DNA of 64,000 nt from Bacillota bacterium (lineage in GTDB: Bacteria; Bacillota; UBA4882; UBA8346), in NCBI GenBank assembly GCA_023426245.1, contig JAFABB010000004.1:38254-102253 (forward strand). Reading direction: 5' to 3'. The translations under genes were made by a program, and so were the position numbers. A model generated the notes under the pieces. The model saw only the letters and a program-made list of their open reading frames with translations. It had not been told where the DNA came from and did not search any database. How positions within the stretch are numbered: the first letter of the stretch is position 1; the number at the start of each line of letters is the position of its first letter. Shown here piece after piece: positions 37,131 through 46,042 of the stretch.

Positions 37131-37246
37131 TCTCCATTAACGCATCCATCGCTATCCTAAAACTGCCACTATTCTTTTCTTCGCCCTTGCGCGGGAGATT
37201 ATTCTTTTTGATTATAATTATCCGGAATATTTTCTAGATAGACTCT

Positions 37247-37534
37247 TCAACCAATTCCCTCGCGGATACTGACCAAATTATGACTATGTACATGCTCTCC
37301 AATTTGAATATCCCGGCTGGCTTTACCGATCACTTGGCCATATTTGTAAATGAGATCCCCGGCTTGAATATTGGCAGTGGCTACCTTATGGTACCTAGGG
37401 ATGTCTTGGATAATCTTAACTTCCAGCATCTTTTGGTTGGGTTCCCGGATCGCCGCTATATCTCCCGACTTAAGATTATCAAGCACCACAGCAACGCTAT
37501 CCTTAGGATCCAGCATCAAGCAGTTCATGACCAT
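37247..37534 (-). CDS. UxaA-family dehydratase, small subunit (SAF domain)
   Basis: A 95-residue SAF-domain protein corresponding to the N-terminal part of UxaA (SuyA-like). It has the family pattern VAVVLDNLKSGD and the C-terminal EHVHSHNLVSI, the latter matching the conserved metal-proximal 'H.HN' motif. It pairs with the large subunit encoded next. Gene follows the aldolase by 29 bases. Confidence 0.85.
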   Translation of the reverse strand: MVMNCLMLDPKDSVAVVLDNLKSGDIAAIREPNQKMLEVKIIQDIPRYHKVATANIQAGDLIYKYGQVIGKASRDIQIGEHVHSHNLVSIREGIG

Positions 37535-37563
37535 CTCTATTTTCCTTTCCTCTCAGCATGATT

Positions 37564-38595
37564 TCATATCCCCAAAGGTTGAGGACTGCCTTCATGAGCC
37601 AGATGGTAGGCGACATCGATAATCATATCTTCCTGTCCGCCAACCATTTTTCTACGACCAATCTCCACCAGAATATCCCTGGGATCCAGGGAAAATTTCT
37701 GAGCAGCCCGTTGAATGTGAAGCAAAAAACTACTGTATACTCCGGCATAACCCAGCATAAAGGCGTCATTGCTCACTATCTGCGGGCGGTGCATGATCGG
37801 CTCCACCACCTGCTCCGCCACATCCATAATCTTATATAATTTCACCCCGGTCTGGTAACCTTTTTTATCCAAAACCCCCGTTAATGCTTCTATCTGGGTA
37901 TTGCCCGCCCCAGCTCCGATACCGCGACAAGTCCCGTCGATATATGTAGCGCCGGCCTCAATAGCCGCAAGGGAATTTGCTGTTGCCAAGGTTAAATTGT
38001 TATGCGCATGAAAGCCAACTGGAATCCGGACCGCTTCCACTACAGCTCCAATCTTGGCCTTAACATCATCCATCAACATGGCGCCAGCTGAATCAGCGAT
38101 ATAAACCCCATCCGCTCCGTATCTCTCAAATAATCGGGCTTGTTCGGCAATCTTAGACGGTTCAACCATATGCGACATCATTAAAAATCCAAAAGTTCTC
38201 AGCCCCATGTTTTTAGCCATGCCGATATGTTGCTCGGCAACATTGGCTTCGGTTACATGGGTGGCTACCCGGACGGCCCTGGCACCGCTGGCCACGGCCA
38301 TCTTCAAATCTTCCTGAGTTCCGATTCCTGGGATCAATAAAACCGTTAAGCTGGCCCGCTGCAGCACATTACTGACTGCTTTAAGCGTTTCGGGTTCTGC
38401 GGTAAGCGACCTTCCATAATTGAGGGAGGAACCTGCCAGCCCGTCACCATGGGAAACTTCAATGTATTCGATTCCAGCCCGGTCAAGGCCGACAGCTATC
38501 TTTACCATTTGCTCCACTGTATATTGATGGCTCATGGCGTGGCTGCCGTCGCGCAATGTTGAATCGATTAAATGGATCCTTTGTAAATCCTTCAT
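37564..38595 (-). CDS. 4-hydroxy-2-oxovalerate-type aldolase (DmpG/MhpE/BphI family)
   Basis: A 343-residue class II pyruvate aldolase that splits 4-hydroxy-2-oxo acids to pyruvate and an aldehyde. Motifs: IDSTLRDGSHAMSHQYT (10-26; metal-binding Asp and catalytic Arg), and FHAHNNLTLA (metal-binding HxH). Full length with the C-terminal communication domain. It overlaps the acylating dehydrogenase gene by 4 bases, as in DmpFG/BphIJ, where the aldehyde is channelled between subunits. There is no aromatic meta-cleavage pathway here; the neighbours process sugar acids. Confidence 0.9.
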   Translation of the reverse strand: MKDLQRIHLIDSTLRDGSHAMSHQYTVEQMVKIAVGLDRAGIEYIEVSHGDGLAGSSLNYGRSLTAEPETLKAVSNVLQRASLTVLLIPGIGTQEDLKMAVASGARAVRVATHVTEANVAEQHIGMAKNMGLRTFGFLMMSHMVEPSKIAEQARLFERYGADGVYIADSAGAMLMDDVKAKIGAVVEAVRIPVGFHAHNNLTLATANSLAAIEAGATYIDGTCRGIGAGAGNTQIEALTGVLDKKGYQTGVKLYKIMDVAEQVVEPIMHRPQIVSNDAFMLGYAGVYSSFLLHIQRAAQKFSLDPRDILVEIGRRKMVGGQEDMIIDVAYHLAHEGSPQPLGI

Positions 38596-39467
38596 ACCTT
38601 CGCCTCCTTGCTCAAGACTTTTGTGGCAAGTTTCTCCGCGACAGCGATAGCCGCTGCGTTAATGATATCCAGATTACCGGAGTACTCAGGCAAAAAATCG
38701 CCAGCCCCTTTTATTTCCACAATCACGGTTACTCTGTTTCCGTCGAGAATCGGAGGAACGCGCAGGCGGTAACCGGGGACATACTGTTGTACCTGGCCGA
38801 CCATTGCCATGACGGCCTCATTAATCTTTGCTTCATCCCGGTCCTCTACTTCGGCGTAAATCGTATTGGACATCATCAGCGGTGGTTCGGCCGGATTCAG
38901 GATGATAATCGCCTTGCTCCGCTCGGCTCCACCCACCAAAGTCAATGCTTTAGATGTAGTTTCAGTAAACTCATCAATGTTTTGCCGGGTCCCGGGCCCC
39001 GCGCTTTTGCTGGCAATACAGGAAACGATCTCCGCATATTTAACCTTGACCGCTTGATTCATGGCATAAACAATCGGTACCGTCGCCTGCCCGCCACAGG
39101 TGACCATGTTTAGATTGGGTTCTTCCTGAACAAGCTCTAAGTTGACACTGGGCACTACATAAGGACCGACAGCCGCCGGGGTGAGATCGATAGCGATCTT
39201 GCCCGCTTTCTTTAGCAAGGGGGCATGCATTTGGTGGGGCTTGGCTCCTGTGGCATCAAATACGATTTGAATCTCATCATCTGCCAAAACAGCTTCCACT
39301 CCGTTAATCGCAGTCTTAATCCCTAGGTCTTTTGCTCTTTGTATTCCCGGAGATTCGACAATCCCGGCCATCAGCGCCATTTCTAAAAAACGGCTCCGCC
39401 TGATTTTAACCATCAAATCGGTGCCGATATTGCCCGGTCCGATGACTGCCGCTTTTACTTTGGTCAT
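38592..39467 (-). CDS. Acetaldehyde dehydrogenase, acylating (DmpF/BphJ family)
   Basis: A 291-residue NAD- and CoA-dependent dehydrogenase that converts the aldehyde from the aldolase into an acyl-CoA. Rossmann motif VIGPGNIGTDLM (8-19), catalytic Cys in MVTCGGQATVP (about C124), and 'DEFTETTSKAL'. Length matches the family (about 295-315). Coupled to the aldolase gene. The natural aldehyde may be acetaldehyde, propanal, glycolaldehyde or lactaldehyde. Confidence 0.9.
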   Translation of the reverse strand: MTKVKAAVIGPGNIGTDLMVKIRRSRFLEMALMAGIVESPGIQRAKDLGIKTAINGVEAVLADDEIQIVFDATGAKPHQMHAPLLKKAGKIAIDLTPAAVGPYVVPSVNLELVQEEPNLNMVTCGGQATVPIVYAMNQAVKVKYAEIVSCIASKSAGPGTRQNIDEFTETTSKALTLVGGAERSKAIIILNPAEPPLMMSNTIYAEVEDRDEAKINEAVMAMVGQVQQYVPGYRLRVPPILDGNRVTVIVEIKGAGDFLPEYSGNLDIINAAAIAVAEKLATKVLSKEAKV

Positions 39468-39470
39468 GTC

Positions 39471-40502
39471 TTAACTCACCAATCCTTTATCATGATCGGC
39501 CATCTTACACACCAATTCTAACGCGGCCTCAAAGGAACTAATCCTGGCTAGGCCCTTACCGGCAATGTCGAACGCCGTCCCATGGGCCGGTGTAGTAATA
39601 GGCGCCGGCAATCCCCCGGCCACCGTAACGGCCTGGTCAAATTCCATCAATTTTAAAGCAATTTGCCCCTGATCATGAAACATGGTAACTACCCCGTCAT
39701 ATTCTCCTTTAAAAGCTTTGATAAATATGGTATCCGCGGGATAAACCCCCCTCACCCCTATTCCCAATTGCCGCGCCTCCTCGGCAGCCGGAAGAATCAT
39801 TTCAATCTCTTCCCGTCCGCATAAACCATTTTCCCCACCATGAGGATTGAGGGCGGCTAAGGCGATCCGGGGATGGGATTTCCCGGAGCGTTTGATGGTC
39901 TGATTTAATAGCTGAATCGCAGCGACAATTCCTTTCGCGCTCAGGTGGCTGCTTACTTGGTTGATGGGAATATGGCTGGTTACCCGGGAAGTCCACAATT
40001 GATTGACGACATTTAACTCCCCTGAAAACCCGGTCCAATGGAAGCAATGAACAAAAAGATCATGTTCGCTTTCGTAATCATAACCCCCTGTGCGCATTGC
40101 TGCCTTATTAAAGGGGGCATAGCAAATTCCATCGATTTTTCCTGCCTGATAAAGGCCTATTGCGATTTCGACCATCTCTCCCACTGCCTTACCGCAATAA
40201 GGGTTGACCTTCCCAATGATTATTTCAGCCGGATCCTGATTTTTCTGATCCAGGACCGGAATACCCTTATCCCACTTCATATCTTTGATATCATCAATGG
40301 CGTGATACTCAAAATGAACACCGGATACAGCCATCCCTTGACCCAACACTCTTTGATCGCCGATAATCAGGGGGTAACAATGAGCGCTGAGGATTCCCTT
40401 GGCGGTCGCCTTCGCTACGATCTCCGGTCCGATTCCTGACGCATCCCCCAGCAAAATGCCGATAATTGGTTTATCCAATTTTCTTATCGTCAAGCGTCTC
40501 AC
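39471..40502 (-). CDS. PdxA-like dehydrogenase (second paralogue)
   Basis: A 343-residue PdxA-family protein, distinct from the copy at 32393-33367. It has ILLGDASGIGPEIVAK, the metal-binding region (ESEHDLFVHCF, in place of the usual GHTE), and FHDQGQIALK. It lacks the usual 'MTMGDP' opening and belongs to a divergent branch. First of the catabolic genes after GH31 (57-base gap), 3 bases before the aldehyde dehydrogenase gene. The start may be GTG at 40502 or TTG at 40491; the latter has a better-spaced AAAGGGTGA. Probably acts on a different phosphorylated or free acid from the first copy. Confidence 0.8.
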   Translation of the reverse strand: MRRLTIRKLDKPIIGILLGDASGIGPEIVAKATAKGILSAHCYPLIIGDQRVLGQGMAVSGVHFEYHAIDDIKDMKWDKGIPVLDQKNQDPAEIIIGKVNPYCGKAVGEMVEIAIGLYQAGKIDGICYAPFNKAAMRTGGYDYESEHDLFVHCFHWTGFSGELNVVNQLWTSRVTSHIPINQVSSHLSAKGIVAAIQLLNQTIKRSGKSHPRIALAALNPHGGENGLCGREEIEMILPAAEEARQLGIGVRGVYPADTIFIKAFKGEYDGVVTMFHDQGQIALKLMEFDQAVTVAGGLPAPITTPAHGTAFDIAGKGLARISSFEAALELVCKMADHDKGLVS

Positions 40503-40559
40503 CCTTTCGCTTCCATTTTAAACGGATCATTGATTTGAACAACAGTTAATCCGTTGTTG

Positions 40560-42551
40560 TCATTTGGCATCGGGAAACAATACCTTCGGAAGATTGCTGC
40601 CCTCCCGACAAAAAACCGGAACTACGCCTAGCGGGGCCTGACAGTCGACATTGCATCCTCCGCTAAAAGTCTGGCCGGTTTTAGCATCAATCCATTCCGC
40701 CCCTGCCGGTAAATATACTTTTCTTGAACGCTCGCCCTGGTGAAGTATTGGAGCAATCAACAATTCCGGGCCAAACATGTATTGTTCCTCAATCCGGTAA
40801 GCCGTCTGGTCTTCGGGAAAATCGTAGAACAACGGCCGCATGACGGGAACGCCTTCTAAATGGGCCTTCTTCATCTGGAACATGATGTAAGGTCTCATTC
40901 TCTCCCGCATCAACATCAGTTCACGGATAATCCCAAACGCTTCCTCACCAAAACTCCACACTTCATTGGCGGCCCCGGTTTTAAAGAGGCCGTTGGGTTT
41001 GGTATCGGGTAACCGGTAGCCGTGAAGCCTGAATATTGGACAAAATACCCCGAACTGAAACCAACGGATGATTAATTCATGGAATTTGGGGTCATCGGTA
41101 TACCCGTCGAAAAATCCGCCAATATCCGTAGTCCACCAGGGGATGCCACATAAAGATACGTTTAAACCAGCCTTAACCTGCCGTCTTAATGAATCAAACG
41201 TCGATCCGATATCTCCGGACCAAAGCACAGCACCGTAACGTTGGCTTCCTATCCAGGCGCAACGGACCAGGTTAACGATTTCCGTCTCTCCGGAATCCCT
41301 CAGGCCATCATAAAATGTTTTGGCATACATATAGGGATAAATATTGCTTACTTCCAGTCCGTTTCCCATCCGGTAGCGCACATTTTCATAATCATAATGC
41401 CGGAATTCCGGTTCAGCCTCATCCAACCAAAACGTTTTAATGCCGTAATCGTAATAATGCTGCTTGACTTTATTCCAGACGTACTTTTGAGCGTCCGGAT
41501 GGGTCGCGTCATAAAAAGTCTCCGGCCCGGTGGCATGCATGAAAAGAACCTGCACTCCGCGTTCGGCCCGGACTAGATATCCTTTCTCCCGCATTTCACG
41601 GTAGTTTTCACTCTGGGGGTCGACGGTCGGCCAGATCGATACCATTACACGAACCCCTAACGCCTTGAGTTCATCCACCATGGCCTTGGGGTCGGGCCAA
41701 TATTCCTTGTCAAATTTCCAGTCGCCCTGTTGTGTCCAATGAAAATAATCGATTACAATCACAGACAACGGCAGGCCCCGTTTCTTGTATTCCCGGGCCA
41801 CGGAGAGCAATTCTTCCTGATTCCAGTAACGGAGCTTGCTCTGCCAGAAACCGGCGGCGAATTCGGGCAGCATCGGCGCTTTACCCGAAAGGTCGCTATA
41901 TTTCCTGACGATCTCATCCGGGGTATCTCCGGCGAAAACGAGATAATCGATTACTTTCGTAGCGAAAGCCTGCCACATCGTGTGGTTTTTAACCAGTTCG
42001 GCCCGGCCGATGGCGGGATTATTCCAGAGAAATCCATAACCTTTGGTGGATATGAGAAAAGGTATGGAACATTGAGTGTTTTTCTGGCTGAGATCAATGG
42101 TGCAGCCTTTTAAATCAAGGCAATCATTGGCATATTGTCCCATTCCGTAAAAGTGTTCTTCCGGGTCGGCTTTAAAATAAAGGCTGACCTCGAAAGTTTC
42201 ACTACTAACCGCTTTATAGCTCCGTCCCGGATGGATAATTGCGGTATGAACCCGACGATCCACCCAGTTTTCCTGCAAGAGGGGTTTGCCATCGCGCCGG
42301 TAATAATTCACCGTTCCATCGGCAAGCACTTCAGCCTGGATTTTACCGTTCACCAACACCACTTTATCTTCACTGGCTTTGATCTCCGCCGGGCTTTCTT
42401 CCTGGGGCAGTAGCGTCCAATCGTTTTCAAACATTTTACCGCTTTTGGTCGAGCGGAACCGGATACAATTTTCGCCAAAGGGCTCCAACCACAAGATTTC
42501 CCCTTCGTATTCCCAAATGATTTTTGTTTTTTCTATCGTAAAGAAATTCAT
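40560..42551 (-). CDS. GH31 alpha-xylosidase / alpha-glucosidase
   Basis: A 663-residue intracellular glycosidase: N-terminal beta-sandwich (about 1-215), TIM barrel (about 230-570) and C-terminal beta domains. Nucleophile Asp in FWLDEAEPEF (D377) and acid/base Asp in VLWSGDIGS (D447) are in place. The WLDEAEPE form is common among alpha-xylosidases of GH31. Strong RBS AAGGAGG. It sits between the permeases and the acid-sugar genes, so it probably trims the imported oligosaccharide (for example xyloglucan fragments). Confidence 0.9.
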   Translation of the reverse strand: MNFFTIEKTKIIWEYEGEILWLEPFGENCIRFRSTKSGKMFENDWTLLPQEESPAEIKASEDKVVLVNGKIQAEVLADGTVNYYRRDGKPLLQENWVDRRVHTAIIHPGRSYKAVSSETFEVSLYFKADPEEHFYGMGQYANDCLDLKGCTIDLSQKNTQCSIPFLISTKGYGFLWNNPAIGRAELVKNHTMWQAFATKVIDYLVFAGDTPDEIVRKYSDLSGKAPMLPEFAAGFWQSKLRYWNQEELLSVAREYKKRGLPLSVIVIDYFHWTQQGDWKFDKEYWPDPKAMVDELKALGVRVMVSIWPTVDPQSENYREMREKGYLVRAERGVQVLFMHATGPETFYDATHPDAQKYVWNKVKQHYYDYGIKTFWLDEAEPEFRHYDYENVRYRMGNGLEVSNIYPYMYAKTFYDGLRDSGETEIVNLVRCAWIGSQRYGAVLWSGDIGSTFDSLRRQVKAGLNVSLCGIPWWTTDIGGFFDGYTDDPKFHELIIRWFQFGVFCPIFRLHGYRLPDTKPNGLFKTGAANEVWSFGEEAFGIIRELMLMRERMRPYIMFQMKKAHLEGVPVMRPLFYDFPEDQTAYRIEEQYMFGPELLIAPILHQGERSRKVYLPAGAEWIDAKTGQTFSGGCNVDCQAPLGVVPVFCREGSNLPKVLFPDAK

Positions 42552-42617
42552 GGGATTCCTCCTTGTAATGTCTGTACACCGTCTCCAAATGATTGTAATA
42601 ACCCGCCCGCCGGTGAC

Positions 42618-43448
42618 TCACCCTTTCACTGCCCCGGCAGTCAAGCCTGAAACCAAATGTTTTTGAATGATTAAAAATATCAACAATACCGGAGCGGTCA
42701 TAATCACCGCATAAGCCATCAAACCGTTCCATTTGATGCCATACTGGCCAATGGCTTTGTATAAATTAATTGTCAAGGGCAACAAGTTTTCACTACGAAT
42801 AAAGGTTAACGGAGCCATCAGGTTTCCCCATCCCCAGAGGAATGAGAATGCCGCAATCACGAAGACTCCAGGATAAGCAATGGGCAACATAACCCGGGTA
42901 AAGGAGGTAAACATATTGCATCCGTCAATTAAGGCTGAATCCTCAAGCTCCAGGGGAATCGAAAAGAAATACGGGCGCAAAGTCAACACCCCGAATGGAA
43001 CAGCGTGGACACAAGTCGATACCACCGGTGCTAACAGATTATCCAAAAGTTTCATACTCTTAAAGATTACAAACTGCGGTGTCAAAAAAAGCACCACCGG
43101 CATCATCTGAGAAACCAAAAATATCAACATAATATACTTATTCACCTTCAGCTGGAACCTGGCCAAACCATATGCGGTGCAGACCGCCAAGGCTGTCGAA
43201 ATGAGCATGGTCAAAACGGCGATAGTAACACTGTTTAATACAGTAATGTACATCGGTGCTGCTGCCCGTTGAGTGAATTGATCGATATAACCCTCAAAAG
43301 TGACCACTTTCGGGAAGAAAGTAGGTATTTTCGAATAGATTTCGGTATCCGTTTTAAGCGATGTCACAGCCATCCAATAGATAGGAAATAATAGAATAAC
43401 CGCTATCAGTATTGCAACTGTCGTTTTAAGATACATCTTTTTGATCAT
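42618..43448 (-). CDS. Carbohydrate ABC permease, MalG type (module 3)
   Basis: A 276-residue permease with six helices and EAA loop ('LEDSALIDGCNMFTSFTRVMLPIAYPG'). Overlaps the MalF-type gene by 4 bases. Confidence 0.92.
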   Translation of the reverse strand: MIKKMYLKTTVAILIAVILLFPIYWMAVTSLKTDTEIYSKIPTFFPKVVTFEGYIDQFTQRAAAPMYITVLNSVTIAVLTMLISTALAVCTAYGLARFQLKVNKYIMLIFLVSQMMPVVLFLTPQFVIFKSMKLLDNLLAPVVSTCVHAVPFGVLTLRPYFFSIPLELEDSALIDGCNMFTSFTRVMLPIAYPGVFVIAAFSFLWGWGNLMAPLTFIRSENLLPLTINLYKAIGQYGIKWNGLMAYAVIMTAPVLLIFLIIQKHLVSGLTAGAVKG

Positions 43449-44383
43449 GACATTCCCTCACCCTTGCTTGTAAATTTCAAATAGATACATCCGATGATCA
43501 TTAAAATGGCGAATAACGCATTGGCAGTTGCGGCCCCTTGTCCAAAATCAAAATTGCTGAAAGTCAATCGGTACGACATGGTGGAGAGCAATTCTGTAGC
43601 ATCGACCGGCCCGCCCTGGGTCATAATATAAATTAAATCGAACTGTTTAAAGGTATTAATAAAACCCAAAGTAATAACCGTCATAATAATCGGTTTCATC
43701 AGCGGAAGCGTAATCAGAATAAATTTCTGCATCCGCGACGCCCCGTCAATGGCCGCCGCCTCATAGACATCCCCTGGCAAGGTAATCAAACCCGTCGTCA
43801 AAAGAAGCATATTGAAAGGAATGCCCACCCAAATATTGGTCATGATCACCGACCACATGGCCACTTTGGTCGTTGTCAGCCACAATACCGGTTTATCGAT
43901 CATTCCCATCAGCGACAAAATATAGTTCAAGATTCCCGACATATCGCCAGCCAGGATCCACTTCCAAATGATTCCTGTGACAATCGTCGGCAATATCCAA
44001 CATACCAGCAATAATCCGCGGGTATAGCTGTTTCCAGGAAACCGTTTGGAAAAAAAGAGCGCTAAGCCGAATCCGATACCAAATTGGAAGATGATACACA
44101 TCACGGTGAAGTAGAACGTATTGAATAAAGCGGTTTTAAACACCGGCATTTTCAAGATCGCCATATAGTTGGCAAGACCGGTAAATGCTTTTTCCCCATT
44201 CAGTGTAAAGACGTTGACTTCATGAAAACTGATCGAGATATTGTAGATGATGGGATATAACACGAATGCCAATATAAAAATTACCGCTGGTAAAATAAAT
44301 CCATAAGCCGCCAATTTTCTATTCTGTAATTTCCCCTGATTGGTCTTGGTCGGAAGTCCTATAGAAGTCAGGTTTGACCCCAT
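43445..44383 (-). CDS. Sugar ABC permease, MalF type (module 3)
   Basis: A 312-residue permease with six helices and EAA loop ('YEAAAIDGASRMQKFILITLPLMKP'). The start at 44383 is chosen for AGGAGGAACGGAAACA before the ATG; the frame is open to 44464 but without an RBS. A stem-loop separates it from the binding-protein gene. Confidence 0.92.
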   Translation of the reverse strand: MGSNLTSIGLPTKTNQGKLQNRKLAAYGFILPAVIFILAFVLYPIIYNISISFHEVNVFTLNGEKAFTGLANYMAILKMPVFKTALFNTFYFTVMCIIFQFGIGFGLALFFSKRFPGNSYTRGLLLVCWILPTIVTGIIWKWILAGDMSGILNYILSLMGMIDKPVLWLTTTKVAMWSVIMTNIWVGIPFNMLLLTTGLITLPGDVYEAAAIDGASRMQKFILITLPLMKPIIMTVITLGFINTFKQFDLIYIMTQGGPVDATELLSTMSYRLTFSNFDFGQGAATANALFAILMIIGCIYLKFTSKGEGMS

Positions 44384-44440
44384 TGTTTCCGTTCCTCCTG
44401 TAATTATTTCCGGATAATAAGCGTAACGTGGATAAGAAAA

Positions 44441-44486
44441 GGTTGGGTGGAGCATTTTGGTCATTTCGACTGTGTTCCGCCCAACC
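44441..44486. repeat. Intercistronic stem-loop between binding-protein and permease genes (module 3)
   Basis: GGTTGGGTGGA (44441-44451) and TCCGCCCAACC (44476-44486) form an 11-bp stem with one mismatch, 12 bases after the binding-protein stop codon. No U-run follows, so it is more likely an mRNA-stabilising or processing element, or a weak attenuator, than a full terminator. Confidence 0.65.
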
Positions 44487-44497
44487 CGTTTCCAAAC

Positions 44498-45721
44498 TTA
44501 CTTCAGAAGAGGATTGATGATTCTTTCAGCGTCTTTAGCTGCCTGTTCCGGCTGTTTCGCTCCGACAACCACTTCCTGGATCATTTGCTGGATTGCCGTG
44601 GAGATTTGAGGCCATTTGGGATTGGGACCTCTAGGCCTGGTGTATTTGAGCATGCTCGAGAATACCATCATGTTCTTATCGTTTTTAACATAATCCGCAT
44701 TTTGCAACACATCTTCCCGGGGAGGAAATGCACCGCGCTCCATATTCAGCTTCAGCATTTGATCGGGGCGTTGGGTCCATTTTAATACTTCCCAAGCAGC
44801 CTTTTCATTTTTTCCTTTAATCGCAGCAATGGTCTCTCCGGCCATAGTATCAGCCAAGCCTTTTGGGCCTTTCGGTAGCGGCGCTACGCTCCAGTTAAAT
44901 TTGGCTTTCTTCACTTCCGACATCCTCCAAGGGCCATCTACGTACATGGCTGCTTTCTCGCCAATGAACTGTGCCGAGCAATCCCGTTGCTGCCAGTTGG
45001 TAATCTCCGTACTCATGGAACCATCTTTTAAGAAATTTACATATAGGTTTAACGCTCTTAACGCTTGGGAAGAGCTCATTTTGTCAATATCTCCACCGGC
45101 CATCCAGAGATAGGGCAAAAATTGAAAGGTAGACTGTTCATCTTTTGAACCGCATAACGCCACGCCAAAGGTACCGTTGCCCGTCAATTTTTTAGCATAC
45201 GCCCGCCATTGGTTCCAATCACTGGGTGGTCCGGCCAAGCCTGCGGCCTTAAACATATCGACATTGTAATAAAGCGCTAGGGGACTGAAGGTTAATGGAA
45301 GTCCATAATAGCGGTCTTTATATTTCACCGCATTCAAGGGGCCCGGGAAATATTTATTGACGCTTAAATCCTTCTTTACAGCCTTGGTAACATCCGAAAA
45401 AATGCCCATAGCCGAAAAAGCCGCATGATCCGGGTTGTCGATCTGCACGATATCCGGCAAATTATCTCCCGCTACCGCGATGGTCATTTGTTTCCGCATG
45501 TCCTGATAGGGTATATATTGCATCTCCACATAGATATCTTTTTGGGATTGATTGAAAGCGCTGATCACATCATATAGAGCCATATTACGGGGAGATTTTT
45601 CCCAATAAGTCCAAAATTTCAGCCCCTTTTTTTCTTCGGCTGCGTATGTGGAGCCAATGATGATGGAAACCAGCAATATCCCAACGCTCATCAATAAAAC
45701 CAATTTCGAGAACTTTTTCAT
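44498..45721 (-). CDS. ABC sugar-importer substrate-binding protein (module 3)
   Basis: Family 1 solute-binding protein, 407 residues, signal peptide (cleavage near TYA-AE). 'LKFWTYWEKSPRNMALYDVISAFNQSQ' is the typical opening. GGGAGGAACGATA before the ATG. First gene of the module 3 operon; an AraC regulator is divergently transcribed 320 bases away. Confidence 0.9.
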   Translation of the reverse strand: MKKFSKLVLLMSVGILLVSIIIGSTYAAEEKKGLKFWTYWEKSPRNMALYDVISAFNQSQKDIYVEMQYIPYQDMRKQMTIAVAGDNLPDIVQIDNPDHAAFSAMGIFSDVTKAVKKDLSVNKYFPGPLNAVKYKDRYYGLPLTFSPLALYYNVDMFKAAGLAGPPSDWNQWRAYAKKLTGNGTFGVALCGSKDEQSTFQFLPYLWMAGGDIDKMSSSQALRALNLYVNFLKDGSMSTEITNWQQRDCSAQFIGEKAAMYVDGPWRMSEVKKAKFNWSVAPLPKGPKGLADTMAGETIAAIKGKNEKAAWEVLKWTQRPDQMLKLNMERGAFPPREDVLQNADYVKNDKNMMVFSSMLKYTRPRGPNPKWPQISTAIQQMIQEVVVGAKQPEQAAKDAERIINPLLK

Positions 45722-46042
45722 TATCGTTCCTCCCTCAAAATTATTCCCTCATTTATCCTGAAAAACTGTTTTTTGTTATCTCCTCCCTTTTTTAGCAATT
45801 TTGTCACGCTGTGAGATTGTTAACCTTTTTTGAATCCTGATTTTTTATGTTGTTAAGGCCATTTTAATATAGAATTATTTTTTTCTCTTGATTAATGTTG
45901 CTTTTTAGTTGTACTATTTTGTTATCGAACCGTTTGAATAAAATTTTAATATTTAAAAAATGGTAATAAAAAAAGCCGAAGCCGGCACGATAGATTGAAG
46001 GTTTTCATCTACCGAGACCTTTTCGACTTGAAAGGAGCCCGC
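45722..46042. promoter_or_regulatory. Divergent promoter region of module 3
   Basis: About 320 very A+T-rich bases between the binding-protein gene (minus) and the AraC-type regulator (plus). It must hold both promoters and the regulator's binding sites; I could not single out a convincing operator. Confidence 0.5.

Noticed and set aside
37131..37246. Hidden gene between the two UxaA subunit genes
   Set aside because: The 116-base gap shows no frame with a start and RBS, nor a convincing hairpin.
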